A stretch of DNA of 64,000 nucleotides, from the NCBI RefSeq assembly GCF_019656335.1, contig NZ_BPLZ01000005.1:1-64000 (forward strand). The letters run 5' to 3'. The notes beneath the pieces were generated by a model. That model had not been told where the DNA came from and did no database searches. It was given only the letters and a program-made list of their open reading frames with translations. Shown in pieces: positions 44,509 through 55,705 of this stretch. Position numbers and translations under genes: made by a program. How positions within the stretch are numbered: position 1 is the first letter of the stretch; every line of letters starts with the position of its first letter. The DNA is from Pseudomonas sp. NCCP-436. Its GTDB lineage: Bacteria > Pseudomonadota > Gammaproteobacteria > Pseudomonadales > Pseudomonadaceae.

Positions 44509-47250
44509 ATGTCTTCCCTCGATAGCCTGAACTGCCGCCGCGAACTCAAGGTCGACGGTACCACCTACCATTATTTTAGCCTGCCTGAGGCAGCTGTCCG
44601 CCTCGGCGACATCCGGCATCTGCCCAAGTCACTGAAGGTGTTGCTGGAGAATCTGCTGCGCAATGAGGACGGAAAAACCGTCGTACTGCAGGATCTGCAA
44701 GCCATGGCCGAATGGCTGGGCAAGCGCGCCTCCGAACGCGAGATCCAGTTCCGCCCTGCACGCGTACTTATGCAGGACTTCACCGGTGTGCCGGCCGTGG
44801 TCGACTTGGCCGCCATGCGCAATGCCATGGCCAGGGCCGGCGGCGACCCGCAGCGGATCAACCCGCTGTCGCCGGTGGATCTGGTCATCGACCATTCGGT
44901 GATGGTCGACCGCTACGCCTCGTCCAGCGCCTTCCACGACAACGTCGAACTGGAAATGCAGCGCAACGGCGAGCGTTACGCCTTCCTGCGCTGGGGCCAG
45001 CACGCCTTCGACAACTTCAGCGTGGTGCCGCCGGGCACCGGCATCTGCCACCAGGTCAACCTCGAATACCTGGCGCGCACCGTGTGGACCAGGGAGGAAG
45101 ACGGCATCACCCTCGCCTTCCCCGACACCCTGGTTGGTACCGACTCGCACACCACCATGATCAACGGCCTCGGCGTGCTCGGCTGGGGCGTCGGCGGCAT
45201 CGAGGCGGAAGCGGCCATGCTCGGCCAGCCGGTATCGATGCTGATTCCCAAAGTGATCGGCTTCAAGCTCAGCGGCAAGCTCAGGGAAGGCATCACCGCC
45301 ACCGACCTGGTGCTCACCGTCACCCAGATGCTGCGCAAGAAGGGTGTGGTGGGCAAGTTCGTCGAGTTCTACGGTGACGGCCTGGCCGACCTGCCGCTGG
45401 CCGACCGTGCCACCATCGCCAACATGGCGCCGGAATACGGTGCCACCTGCGGCTTCTTCCCGGTTGACGAGATCACCCTCGGTTACCTGCGTCTGTCCGG
45501 CCGCCCGGAGGCCACCGTGCAACTGGTCGAGGCCTACAGCAAGGCCCAGGGGCTGTGGCGGGAACCAGGCGACGAACCGCAGTTCAGTGACAGCCTGAGC
45601 CTTGACTTGGGCAGCGTAGAAGCCAGCCTGGCCGGCCCCAAGCGCCCGCAGGACCGTATTGCACTCAGCCAGGTCAGTCAGGCCTTCGAGGACTTCCTCG
45701 GGCTTCAGCTCAAGCCTTCGCCGAAGGAAGAGAGCCGTCTGCTTAACGAAGGAGGCGGTGGCATTGCAGTCGGAGGTCAGCAGCAGAGTGGAGAAATCGA
45801 TTACCAAGACGATGGCCAAACCTATCGCCTGAAGGATGGCGCCGTGGTGATCGCCGCCATTACCTCCTGCACCAACACCTCCAATCCCAGCGTGATGATG
45901 GCCGCCGGCCTGCTGGCGAAGAAGGCCGTGGAAAAAGGCCTGCAGCGCCAGCCCTGGGTCAAGAGCTCACTGGCCCCCGGTTCCAAGGTGGTCACCGAGT
46001 ACTTCGACGCCGCCGGCCTGACACCCTACCTGGAAACACTCGGCTTCGACCTGGTGGGCTACGGCTGTACCACCTGCATCGGCAACTCCGGTCCGCTGCG
46101 CGAGCCTATCGAGAAAGCCATCACCCAGGCAGACCTGACAGTAGCCTCGGTACTTTCCGGTAACCGCAACTTCGAAGGCCGCGTGCATCCGCTGGTCAAG
46201 ACCAACTGGCTGGCCTCACCGCCCCTGGTCGTCGCCTATGCCCTGGCCGGCAGCGTACGCATCGACCTGACTCGTGACGCCCTGGGTATCGGCAAGGACG
46301 GCCAGCGGGTGTACCTCAAGGACATCTGGCCGACCCAGGCGGAGATCGCCCAGGCCATCGCCCAGGTCGACACCGCCATGTTCCGCAAGGAATACGCCGA
46401 AGTCTTCGCCGGCGACGAAAAGTGGCAGGCCATCGATGTGCCCAAGGCCGACACCTATGCCTGGCAGGGAGATTCCACCTATATCCAGCATCCGCCGTTC
46501 TTCGAGAACATCGCCGGCGACCCGCCACGCATCACCGATATCCGCCAGGCGCGCATCCTCGCCCTGCTCGGCGACTCGGTCACCACCGACCACATCTCGC
46601 CAGCCGGCAACATCAAGGCCGACAGCCCGGCCGGGCGCTACCTGCGCGATCACGGCGTGGCCCAGGCCGACTTCAACTCCTACGGCTCACGCCGTGGTAA
46701 TCACGAAGTGATGATGCGCGGCACCTTCGCCAACATACGTATCCGCAACGAGATGCTCGGCGGCGAGGAAGGCGGCAACACCCTGCATGTACCGAGCGGC
46801 GAAAAACTGGCGATCTATGACGCCGCCATGCGCTACCAGGCCGAGGGCACGCCGCTGGTAATCATCGCCGGCAAGGAGTACGGCACCGGCTCCAGCCGCG
46901 ACTGGGCGGCGAAGGGTACCAACCTGCTGGGGGTCAAGGCGGTGATCGCCGAAAGCTTCGAGCGCATCCACCGCTCCAACCTGGTGGGCATGGGTGTGCT
47001 GCCGCTGCAGTTCAATCCGGGCACCGACCGCAACAGCCTGAAACTGACCGGCAAGGAAGTGCTGGCCATCGAAGGTCTGGAAGGTGTGGAGCTGCGCCCG
47101 CAGATGCCGCTGACGCTGATCATTACCCGCGAGGACGGCACGCACGAGGAAGTCCAGGTGCTGTGCCGCATCGACACCCTCAACGAGGTCGAGTACTTCA
47201 AGGCCGGCGGCATTCTGCACTACGTACTGCGGCAAATGATCGCAGGCTGA
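44509..47250 (+). CDS. acnA: aconitate hydratase A
   Basis: TCA-cycle and iron-regulated 4Fe-4S enzyme (913 residues) that interconverts citrate and isocitrate. Cluster ligands: Cys in C-T-N-T-S-N-P-S (near 448) and the pair in G-C-T-T-C-I-G-N-S-G (near 514-517). The C-terminal swivel domain contains G-S-S-R-D-W-A-A-K-G. AAGGAG precedes the chosen ATG. A GC hairpin without T-run follows the gene, then aer. Confidence 0.96.
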   Translation: MSSLDSLNCRRELKVDGTTYHYFSLPEAAVRLGDIRHLPKSLKVLLENLLRNEDGKTVVLQDLQAMAEWLGKRASEREIQFRPARVLMQDFTGVPAVVDLAAMRNAMARAGGDPQRINPLSPVDLVIDHSVMVDRYASSSAFHDNVELEMQRNGERYAFLRWGQHAFDNFSVVPPGTGICHQVNLEYLARTVWTREEDGITLAFPDTLVGTDSHTTMINGLGVLGWGVGGIEAEAAMLGQPVSMLIPKVIGFKLSGKLREGITATDLVLTVTQMLRKKGVVGKFVEFYGDGLADLPLADRATIANMAPEYGATCGFFPVDEITLGYLRLSGRPEATVQLVEAYSKAQGLWREPGDEPQFSDSLSLDLGSVEASLAGPKRPQDRIALSQVSQAFEDFLGLQLKPSPKEESRLLNEGGGGIAVGGQQQSGEIDYQDDGQTYRLKDGAVVIAAITSCTNTSNPSVMMAAGLLAKKAVEKGLQRQPWVKSSLAPGSKVVTEYFDAAGLTPYLETLGFDLVGYGCTTCIGNSGPLREPIEKAITQADLTVASVLSGNRNFEGRVHPLVKTNWLASPPLVVAYALAGSVRIDLTRDALGIGKDGQRVYLKDIWPTQAEIAQAIAQVDTAMFRKEYAEVFAGDEKWQAIDVPKADTYAWQGDSTYIQHPPFFENIAGDPPRITDIRQARILALLGDSVTTDHISPAGNIKADSPAGRYLRDHGVAQADFNSYGSRRGNHEVMMRGTFANIRIRNEMLGGEEGGNTLHVPSGEKLAIYDAAMRYQAEGTPLVIIAGKEYGTGSSRDWAAKGTNLLGVKAVIAESFERIHRSNLVGMGVLPLQFNPGTDRNSLKLTGKEVLAIEGLEGVELRPQMPLTLIITREDGTHEEVQVLCRIDTLNEVEYFKAGGILHYVLRQMIAG

Positions 47251-47274
47251 AGCCACCTTGGTAGACAGGCGCCG

Positions 47275-47296
47275 CTGGCGGCGACAAAGCCGCCAG
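47275..47296 (+). terminator. GC hairpin after acnA
   Basis: CTGGCGGC/GCCGCCAG with a 6-base loop, 24 bp past the acnA stop. There is no T-run, so it may act with Rho or only protect the 3' end. Confidence 0.4.
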
Positions 47297-47414
47297 TGTC
47301 GCAGGGAAATGTGATCCAGAGCAAAAAACAATTAAACTCCCCGGCCATGATTTCGCCCTCAACTTTGCCGACCAGCGGCCGATGAACTGGGCATTACCAA
47401 GTCGGATACCTGCC

Positions 47415-48980
47415 ATGCGTAACAATCAGCCGGTCACACAGCGCGAACGTACGTTTCCCGCACAGCAGCGCCTGATTTCCACCACGGATCTCAAGGGGCA
47501 GATCACCTACTGCAACGAAGCCTTCATCGAGATCAGCGGTTTTTCCCAGACCGAGCTGATAGGCTCACCACATAACATCGTCCGCCATCCGGATGTTCCA
47601 CCCGCCGTCTTTGAACATATGTGGCGCACCCTGAAAAAGGGCCGTCCGTGGATGGGCATTGTCAAGAATCGCTGCAAGAACGGCGACCACTACTGGGTCA
47701 ATGCCTATGTGACCCCCGTGACCGAGAACAATCAGGTCGTCGGTTACGAATCCGTACGTGTCAAGCCCACTACCGGCCAGGTGCGTCGTGCCGAAGCGCT
47801 GTACACCCGCATCAACAGCGGCAAGTCTCCGATACCCAAGCGCGATGCCTGGGTGCCGGTGGTACAGGCCTGGATGCCATTCATTCTGATCAGCCAGATC
47901 GGCTTTCTGATTGGCCACTGGATGGGCAGTGCTTGGGGATTCGCACTGGCGGCCATCCTTTCGGTACCGCTGGGCCTGGCCGGTATCGCCTGGCAGACCC
48001 GTGGCATCAAGCGCCTCCTACATATTGCCGAACAGACTACTTCGGATCCTCTGATCGCACAGATGTATACCGACAGTCGTGGTGCTGAAGCCCGCCTGGA
48101 AATGGCCATGCTCAGCCAGGAAGCACGACTAAAGACCTGCCTGACCCGACTGCAGGATACGGCCGAACAACTAACCCAGCAGGCGCGTCAGGCTGACCGG
48201 CTGGCGCACAACAGCTCTGCCGGACTCGACCGCCAACGCCAGGAAACCGAGCAGGTAGCCACCGCCATCAACGAAATGGCCGCCACCACCCTGGAAGTGG
48301 CCAGCAACGTAGCCCGCACCGCCATTGCCACCCAGGAGGCCAATCGCCTCACCGAGCAAGGCCGCAGCGTAGCGGCGGAAACCCGCGAAGCCATCCAACG
48401 TCTTTCCCAGTCGGTAGGCGAAACCGGCGAGACCGTCACCCGTCTGGCTCAGGACAGTAACGAGATCGGCGGCGTAGTCGATGTGATCAAGGGTATTGCC
48501 GATCAGACCAACCTGCTGGCCCTCAACGCAGCCATCGAAGCGGCTCGCGCTGGCGAGATGGGCCGCGGTTTCGCCGTAGTGGCCGACGAGGTCCGCTCGC
48601 TGGCCCAGCGTACCGCCGAGTCCACCGAGCAGATACACGCCCTGATCGCCAAACTGCAGCGCACTGCCGAAGAGGCAGTCATGACCATGGAAATTGGTCG
48701 CAAACAGGCCGACGAAGGGGTCGAGCGGGTACTCCAGGCGGACCAGGCCCTGTCGGGCATCAGCGATGCGGTGGCCAACATCACCGACATGGCCAACCAG
48801 ATCGCCGCAGCTGCCGAGGAACAAAGCGCAGTGGCTGACGAGATCAACCGCAACATCACCAATATCGCTCAGCTAGCCGATCAGACTGCCGGCGAGGCGC
48901 ACAATACCGCTCGCCTCAGCGAGGCCCTCACCAACACCGCGCAAGGCCAGTACGCCCTGGTCGAACGCTTCAACCGCTGA
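47415..48980 (+). CDS. aer: aerotaxis receptor Aer
   Basis: A 521-residue receptor with an N-terminal FAD-type PAS domain ([15 protein letters not shown] and P-H-N-I-V-R-H-P-D, residues about 15-115), membrane hairpin (about 150-200), and a chemoreceptor signalling domain with the tip [19 protein letters not shown]. It should report redox or oxygen state to CheA. Its place directly after acnA is the usual one for Pseudomonas aer. The gene at 21.4 kb is a same-length paralogue. Confidence 0.93.
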   Translation: MRNNQPVTQRERTFPAQQRLISTTDLKGQITYCNEAFIEISGFSQTELIGSPHNIVRHPDVPPAVFEHMWRTLKKGRPWMGIVKNRCKNGDHYWVNAYVTPVTENNQVVGYESVRVKPTTGQVRRAEALYTRINSGKSPIPKRDAWVPVVQAWMPFILISQIGFLIGHWMGSAWGFALAAILSVPLGLAGIAWQTRGIKRLLHIAEQTTSDPLIAQMYTDSRGAEARLEMAMLSQEARLKTCLTRLQDTAEQLTQQARQADRLAHNSSAGLDRQRQETEQVATAINEMAATTLEVASNVARTAIATQEANRLTEQGRSVAAETREAIQRLSQSVGETGETVTRLAQDSNEIGGVVDVIKGIADQTNLLALNAAIEAARAGEMGRGFAVVADEVRSLAQRTAESTEQIHALIAKLQRTAEEAVMTMEIGRKQADEGVERVLQADQALSGISDAVANITDMANQIAAAAEEQSAVADEINRNITNIAQLADQTAGEAHNTARLSEALTNTAQGQYALVERFNR

Positions 48981-48987
48981 ACCATCT

Positions 48988-49046
48988 CCGGGCTCAGTGT
49001 GACTGCGCCCGGATACCAAAACCGAGTCAACGGGCAGCACTGCCCG
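48988..49046. other. two adjacent strong hairpins after aer
   Basis: CCGGGC(t)CAGT-gtg-ACTG(c)GCCCGG at 48988-49012 and CGGGCAG-ca-CTGCCCG at 49031-49046. They follow aer in a 277 bp gap with no gene. No T-runs; role open (Rho-assisted termination or RNA 3' end). Confidence 0.45.
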
Positions 49047-49257
49047 CGGAACAAATAGCCAGTACCAAGCCAGCCAGCTACGGAGCGAGTGCTGCCCGGC
49101 ATCAGCCGATGCCCAGCAGGCTCCCAGCAGCACCATCTGCTCGTCGTAGCATTGGTGCTACAGCCGATCACCTATAACTCGGCCTGCCCCGGAATGCCTG
49201 ATAGCCGCCCAAAGCGGGACAGGGTCCGAAAAGACCTGATCCAGCCGCTAGTGGCAC

Positions 49258-49497
49258 TCAGGCTTTGCGAAACCAGTAGCGATATACGCCCCCCTCGACC
49301 TCCTCATGCAGCAGGTCATGCCCGGCGAGCCGGGCAAAGGCCCGGAAATCACGCTGCGAGCCTGCATCGGTTGCGCTCACCTTGAGTACCGCACCACTGG
49401 CCAGGCGATTGAGTTCGAGCTTGGCCTTAAGCAAAGGTAGCGGACAATTAAGCCCGCAGGCGTCCAGTTCGGCATCGAAGGCCGGTACGTCTGTCAT
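49258..49497 (-). CDS. TusA-like sulfurtransferase (PA1006-like)
   Basis: A 79-residue TusA-fold protein with the active Cys18 in C-G-L-N-C-P-L-P-L-L-K and a C-terminal V-Y-R-Y-W-F-R-K-A. It stands divergently beside the BepA-type protease, as does P. aeruginosa PA1006, which is needed for molybdenum cofactor-dependent nitrate respiration. That role is inferred by position and similarity from memory. It is not the housekeeping TusA at 43.8 kb. Confidence 0.88.
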   Translation of the reverse strand: MTDVPAFDAELDACGLNCPLPLLKAKLELNRLASGAVLKVSATDAGSQRDFRAFARLAGHDLLHEEVEGGVYRYWFRKA

Positions 49498-49602
49498 CGT
49501 CTACTCCATGAAAGCGGCTAGGATACTCAAGCTCCAACACCCCTGGCCAGAGCCGCGGCAGGCCAGCTACAGTACCCTCTTTGCCGTCCGAGAACCGAGT
49601 GC

Positions 49603-51036
49603 ATGACTTTCCTGCGCCCCACCCTATTGACGCTCGCCTGCCTGCTTGTTGCACCTAACCATGCCAGCGATCTGCCGTCGCTGGGCGATGCCAGCTCCTC
49701 AATCGTCTCTCCGCAGCAAGAACATCAGCTGGGCCGGGCCTGGCTAAGCCTGCTGCGCGGCCAGGTATCTCAACTGGACGATCCACTACTTAAGGACTAC
49801 GTCGAATCCAGCGTCTATCGACTGTCAGAAACCAGCCAGCTGCAGGATCGGCGACTGGAGTTCGTCCTGCTCAACAGCCCACAGCTAAACGCCTTCGCCG
49901 CCCCCGGCGGCATCATCGGAGTTAACGGCGGCCTGTTCCTGCACGCGCAGACCGAGGCCGAGTATGCCTCGGTAATGGCCCACGAACTGGCGCACCTTTC
50001 CCAGCGTCACTTTGCCCGCGGGCTCGAAGCCCAACAGCGAATGCAGTTGCCGATCATGGCCGCCATGCTGGCCGGCATCGTCGCCGCTGCCGCCGGGGCC
50101 GGCGATGCCGGTATGGCAACAATCATGTCTACCCAGGCCGCCGCCATCCAGGAACAGCGCCGCTTCTCCCGCCAGAACGAACAGGAAGCCGACCGTATCG
50201 GCCTGGTCAACCTGGAAAAAGCCGGTTACAACCCACGCGCCATGCCGATGATGTTCGAACGCCTGATGCGCCAGTATCGCTACGACGCCAAACCGCCGGA
50301 GTTCCTTCTGACCCACCCGGTGTCCGAATCCCGTATCGCCGATACCCGCAACCGGGCCGAACAGTATCCCTCCAAAGGACGCGAGGACAGCCTGCGCTAC
50401 CAATTGATGCGCGCCCGTGTTCAGCTCACCTACGAAGAAACTCCGGGTGTGGCCGCCAAGCGCTTCCGCGCCATGCTTGACGAAAATCCCGGGCTCGATG
50501 CCGCCCGCTACGGCCTGGTGTTGGCGCAGATGAAAAGCGGCCAACTGCGCGAGGCCGGCGAAACCCTAACGCCCCTACTCGGTAAGGCACCGGACGACAT
50601 CATCTACAACCTGGCACAGATCGAAATCGACATGGCGTCCAACCGCCTGGATGCTGCCGAACGCCGACAGCAACGCCTGCTTGCCCTCTATCCGGGCAAC
50701 TACCCGTTGCAACAGATGCACATTGACCTGCTACTTAAGCAACAACGCATCCGTGATGCCGAGCACGCCCTGGACGAACTACTCAAGACCCGCGCCAAGG
50801 ATCCGGACGTCTGGTACCAGGTAGCCGAAGTACGCGGCCTCAGCGGCAACACTGTCGGCCTGCACCAAGCCCGTGCGGAGTTTTTCGCCCTGGTCGGCGA
50901 CTACACCCAAGCCATCGAGCAGCTCGACTTCGCCAAACGCCGAGCCAGCAACAACTTCCAACTCGCCTCGCGCATCGACGCCAGGCAGCGTGAATTGAGC
51001 GAGGAAAAACGGCTTATTGAGCAGATGTTGAGATAG
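49603..51036 (+). CDS. bepA: periplasmic M48 metalloprotease, BepA/YfgC type
   Basis: A 477-residue outer membrane quality-control protease/chaperone with a signal peptide (1-22), an M48 domain with the zinc motif H127-E-L-A-H131 and third ligand Glu195 in E-Q-E-A-D-R-I-G, and a C-terminal TPR domain (about 290-470). In E. coli BepA supports LptD assembly and degrades stalled barrels. The gene ends eight bases before the truncated EAL gene, which marks a rearranged junction. Confidence 0.93.
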   Translation: MTFLRPTLLTLACLLVAPNHASDLPSLGDASSSIVSPQQEHQLGRAWLSLLRGQVSQLDDPLLKDYVESSVYRLSETSQLQDRRLEFVLLNSPQLNAFAAPGGIIGVNGGLFLHAQTEAEYASVMAHELAHLSQRHFARGLEAQQRMQLPIMAAMLAGIVAAAAGAGDAGMATIMSTQAAAIQEQRRFSRQNEQEADRIGLVNLEKAGYNPRAMPMMFERLMRQYRYDAKPPEFLLTHPVSESRIADTRNRAEQYPSKGREDSLRYQLMRARVQLTYEETPGVAAKRFRAMLDENPGLDAARYGLVLAQMKSGQLREAGETLTPLLGKAPDDIIYNLAQIEIDMASNRLDAAERRQQRLLALYPGNYPLQQMHIDLLLKQQRIRDAEHALDELLKTRAKDPDVWYQVAEVRGLSGNTVGLHQARAEFFALVGDYTQAIEQLDFAKRRASNNFQLASRIDARQRELSEEKRLIEQMLR

Positions 51037-51044
51037 ATTAAAAC

Positions 51045-51442
51045 TCAGAGCGCTGACCGATCTGCCGGGATTGTTTGACATTCCACTTTCTGCAACAGAC
51101 ACGATACTTCAGCGCCCAGTAGCGGGCGTCCCAGGTAAAAACCCTGCGCACGTTCGCAGCCCAAACTTTCCAGAAGCTTTAACTGCTCAGCGGTCTCGAC
51201 TCCTTCTGCCACAGCAGGAATATTCAAGGCACGTCCCAATGCAAGCGCGCTCTCTATTACCACACGTCTTCTTGGATCTTCAAGTTGAGAAAGGAAGCTG
51301 GCGTCAAGCTTGAGTTCGGTAAAGGGCAACTCCAGCAGGCGTTGCAAAGTGGAATGGCCGCTACCAAAGTCATCGATTGCAAGACCACAACCTAACTCAC
51401 GTAGTTGTAGGAGGTTATCAAGACTGACTGCAGGCGTTTCAA
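51045..51442 (-). pseudogene. 5'-truncated EAL-domain gene
   Basis: The C-terminal 130 residues or so of a cyclic-di-GMP phosphodiesterase-type EAL domain remain: D-D-F-G-S-G-H-S, K-L-D-A-S-F-L, A-E-G-V-E-T and G-C-E-R-A-Q-G-F-Y-L-G-R-P-L. The E-A-L/E-x-L-x-R start and N-terminal half are gone, cut exactly at the left end of the insertion sequence (51443). An open frame runs on into the insertion sequence but those residues are foreign. It cannot make an active enzyme. Confidence 0.9.
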
Positions 51443-51507
51443 TGTAGTGGTCTACTAACCCCGGACACCCATTTAGGGCGAGAATGCTCGCCATACAGAG
51501 GTGTTCG

Positions 51508-52676
<1,169 letters not shown>

Positions 52677-52684
52677 CCACTACA

Positions 52685-52894
52685 GAAAGCTTTTTCCAGT
52701 TGCTGAAGCGGGAACGCATCAGACGTAAAACCTACGGCACCCGCGAAGAAGCTCGCAGTGATGTGTTCGATTACATTGAGATGTTCTATAACCCCAAGCG
52801 CCGGCACAGCAGCGCTATGCAGCTATCGCCGGTGGAGTTTGAAAAGCGCTATTTCCAGAGCTTGGAGAGTGTCTAGGAAACCCGGGGCGATTCA
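52685..52894 (+). mobile_element. 3' remnant of a second IS3-family element
   Basis: Directly after the complete element comes the last 63 codons of another IS3-group OrfB: E-S-F-F-Q-L-L-K-R-E-R-I, then D-Y-I-E-M-F-Y-N-P-K-R-R-H-S-S and S-P-V-E-F-E, stop at 52876. Its right terminal repeat GTCTAGGAAACCCGGGGCGATTCA ends near 52894. The left part of this element is missing. Confidence 0.88.
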
Positions 52895-52927
52895 TAATGC
52901 CCAGCACCTGTACCCGTTATGCCCCTT

Positions 52928-52960
52928 GTGTGCACCTCGTGTGCACCTCGTGTGCACCTA
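52928..52960. repeat. three tandem 11 bp repeats before dusA
   Basis: GTGTGCACCTC is repeated three times without spacers (the last copy ends in A), each with a palindromic GTGCAC core. The last base is the A of the chosen dusA ATG. It lies 34 bp past the IS remnant. Confidence 0.8.
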
Positions 52961-53991
52961 TGCAGCAAAACATAGCTTTTTCCCTGGTCGACAAATTGAA
53001 AAATATCCATATAAATCAAAGACATATAAGCAGAAAATTCAGCGTCGCTCCGATGATGGACTGGACGGATCGACATTGCCGCTACTTCCTCCGGCAATTG
53101 TCGCGTCACGCCCTGCTCTATACCGAGATGGTCACCACCGGGGCGCTACTTCACGGCGACCGAGAGCGTTTCCTGCGCTACAGCGAATGCGAACACCCAC
53201 TGGCACTGCAACTCGGCGGGAGTAATCCGCATGAGTTGGCGAGCTGCGCGAAAATGGCCGAGGACTACGGCTACGACGAGGTGAATCTCAACGTCGGCTG
53301 CCCCAGTGACCGTGTGCAGAACAATATGATCGGCGCCTGTCTGATGGCCCATCCGTCACTGGTGGCCGACTGCATCAGGGCAATGCAGGATGCCGTAGAC
53401 CTGCCGGTGACGGTCAAGCACCGAATCGGCATTAATGGTCGCGACAGCTATACCGAGCTGTGCGATTTTGTCGGCCAGGTGCGGGATGCCGGCTGCCGCA
53501 GCTTTACCGTGCATGCCCGTATCGCCATCCTCGAAGGGCTTTCACCCAAAGAGAACCGCGAGATTCCGCCGCTGCGCTACGAGGTGGCGGCGCGCTTGAA
53601 ACAGGACTTTCCGGATCTTGAAATCATCCTCAACGGCGGCATCAAGACGCTGGAGGAATGCGAGAAGCACCTGGAAGCCTTCGACGGTGTAATGCTTGGC
53701 CGCGAGGCCTACCACAATCCCTTTTTGCTGGCACAGGTGGATCAGCGCCTGTTCGGCGCGCAGGCTCGCACCATAACCCGTATGGACGCCCTGCTGGCAC
53801 TCAAGCCCTATGTGCAACAGCACCTGCGCGAGGGCGGCAGCCTGCATCACATCACCCGCCACGTACTGGGTCTGGGTCAGAGCTTCCCCGGAGCTCGCCG
53901 TTTCCGCCAGTTATTATCGGTAGACATCCATAAAACTAGCGATCCGCTTGGCCTACTCGACCAGGCCGCCGATCTCCTGCGCGGGCACTGA
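52960..53991 (+). CDS. dusA: tRNA-dihydrouridine(20/20a) synthase DusA
   Basis: FMN-dependent tRNA uridine reductase (343 residues). Homology begins at F-S-V-A-P-M-M-D-W-T-D-R-H-C-R-Y (about residue 27), with the catalytic Cys in N-V-G-C-P-S-D-R-V-Q-N near 112. A start at 52960 gives an N-terminal tail of usual length; there is no good ribosome binding site before it, and an ATG at 52897 in the IS tail is the alternative. The first 85 bases are AT-rich, unlike the rest. dusA 5' ends are known island integration sites. Confidence 0.93.
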   Translation: MQQNIAFSLVDKLKNIHINQRHISRKFSVAPMMDWTDRHCRYFLRQLSRHALLYTEMVTTGALLHGDRERFLRYSECEHPLALQLGGSNPHELASCAKMAEDYGYDEVNLNVGCPSDRVQNNMIGACLMAHPSLVADCIRAMQDAVDLPVTVKHRIGINGRDSYTELCDFVGQVRDAGCRSFTVHARIAILEGLSPKENREIPPLRYEVAARLKQDFPDLEIILNGGIKTLEECEKHLEAFDGVMLGREAYHNPFLLAQVDQRLFGAQARTITRMDALLALKPYVQQHLREGGSLHHITRHVLGLGQSFPGARRFRQLLSVDIHKTSDPLGLLDQAADLLRGH

Positions 53992-54239
53992 AAACTCACC
54001 GGTCTATACAGTTGCCGGCGCAACCCTTGGCCGGCGACTACGACAGAGCACTTAATGAACAGGATGAATTGATCCGGACTCCCTATGGTCGTGAGAGGCC
54101 GGACACCAGCGATCTCGCATGCTGCTCAATGTGATCTGCGAACAACGCCGGCACAACAAAGAATCTCGCCAGGCTGCCCCGTTGAGCGGCCGGTACAGCT
54201 CGGGTAAGGTCGTATGATCTGCAACGACAAGGCCTCGTC

Positions 54240-55166
54240 ATGACCTCCAAGCTGGAACAACTCAAGCAGTTCACTACCGTGGTCGCCGACACCGGTGATC
54301 TAGATGCCATCGCCCGCCTACAACCAGTGGACGCCACCACCAATCCCTCGCTGCTGCTCAAGGCCGCAGCCCTGCCTCGTTATGCTCCCCTGCTCGATCG
54401 TGCCATAACGGCTGCTGCAGGCGACCTGGGCCTGGCCGGCGATCACTTTGCCGTGGCTGTTGGCCAGGAGATTCTCAAGATCATTCCCGGGCGCATTTCC
54501 ACTGAAGTGGATGCCCGCCTGTCGTTCGATACCGATGCCACCTTGCGCCGCGCCGAACGCCTGATCGATCTGTACGACCGCGCCGGCATCGGTCGCGAGC
54601 GAGTGCTGATAAAGATCGCCTCGACCTGGGAAGGCATCCGCGCTGCCGAAAAACTGGAAAAAGCCGGTATCCAAACCAACCTCACCCTGCTGTTCACCTT
54701 TGCCCAGGCGCAGGCCTGCGCCGATGCCGGAGTCTTTCTTATCTCGCCCTTCGTCGGACGTATCTATGACTGGTACAAGAAAACCGAGGGACATGATTTC
54801 ACCGCTTCGGATGATCCGGGCGTACGCTCGGTGCAGCGCATCTACCGCTATTACAAGGCCAATGGCTATGACACGGTGGTAATGGGGGCGAGTTTCCGCA
54901 ACTTGGGGCAGATCGAAGCACTGGCCGGTTGCGACCGCCTGACCATCAGCCCGGAGCTGTTGCAACAACTGTCCGCAGATACGGGGGCACTGCAGCGAGC
55001 CCTGGAGCCGGGACAGGAGGGTGAAGCACGCATGTCGCTAGACGAAAGGAGCTTCCGCTGGGCCTTGAACGAAGATGCCATGGCCAACGAGAAACTGGCC
55101 GAAGGCATCCGCCTGTTCGCTCGCGATCAGGAAAAGCTGGAAGGATTGCTGGGTGCTACACGCTGA
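54240..55166 (+). CDS. tal: transaldolase
   Basis: Pentose phosphate enzyme (308 residues) that moves dihydroxyacetone units between sugar phosphates. Asp17, the Schiff-base Lys125 in V-L-I-K-I-A-S-T-W, and the N-P-S-L motif of the TalB class are present. AAGG precedes the ATG. It ends convergently with the rssC-like gene. Confidence 0.95.
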   Translation: MTSKLEQLKQFTTVVADTGDLDAIARLQPVDATTNPSLLLKAAALPRYAPLLDRAITAAAGDLGLAGDHFAVAVGQEILKIIPGRISTEVDARLSFDTDATLRRAERLIDLYDRAGIGRERVLIKIASTWEGIRAAEKLEKAGIQTNLTLLFTFAQAQACADAGVFLISPFVGRIYDWYKKTEGHDFTASDDPGVRSVQRIYRYYKANGYDTVVMGASFRNLGQIEALAGCDRLTISPELLQQLSADTGALQRALEPGQEGEARMSLDERSFRWALNEDAMANEKLAEGIRLFARDQEKLEGLLGATR

Positions 55167-55210
55167 AGCGCTTCCCCAGAGCGGGTGCCGGACAACACCG
55201 GCGCCCTCGT

Positions 55211-55705
55211 TCAGTGACGCTCCAGAGCACTCACCAGATCGTGAAAAGCGGCACGGTTGGATTCGTTGAGCCCCATCAAGATACGGTGCGCTTCCAGCAC
55301 CTTGGCCTTGACCACCTCTTCGGACAGATCCTGAGAAGGCAGGTCGTCCAGACATTCCGGACAAGGTGCGGGGCCTTCGATGATATTGAACACCTGGTCG
55401 AAGCCCATTGACTCGAGTAACCGTGTGATGTCGTCATGCACCGTTACCACGGTAGGCAACAGACCGACTTTCTGTCGCGAGAGGATGGAAAGCTTGGCCA
55501 ACAGACCCAGCGTCGTGCTATCGATGCTGCGAGTCTCGGTCAGGTCGATGACGATGGCAGAGAAGTTCAGCGCAGTGAAGATCTTTTCAATGGTCGCATC
55601 CAGAGCCGAACACAGGGTCAGGCGGACTTCACCGATGAACTTCAGGACGAAGGTCCCGTCCTGTTCGGCAAACTGGATGCGACCGGGGCTTACGCCAGGA
55701 TTCAT
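55211..55705 (-). CDS. STAS-domain anti-anti-sigma factor (RssC-like)
   Basis: A 164-residue protein: STAS domain (about 10-105) with the phosphorylatable Ser63 in I-D-S-T-T-L-G, then an extra C-terminal region with a C115-P-E-C118 pair and a helix. It overlaps the response-regulator phosphatase gene by four bases, the usual RssB-RssC arrangement in Pseudomonas that controls RpoS level. The Cys pair is not part of the STAS fold. Confidence 0.85.
   Translation of the reverse strand: MNPGVSPGRIQFAEQDGTFVLKFIGEVRLTLCSALDATIEKIFTALNFSAIVIDLTETRSIDSTTLGLLAKLSILSRQKVGLLPTVVTVHDDITRLLESMGFDQVFNIIEGPAPCPECLDDLPSQDLSEEVVKAKVLEAHRILMGLNESNRAAFHDLVSALERH

Noticed and set aside
44629..45819. 396-codon minus-strand open frame
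   Set aside because: Antisense to acnA; His/Gly-rich composition expected from the opposite strand of a GC-rich gene.
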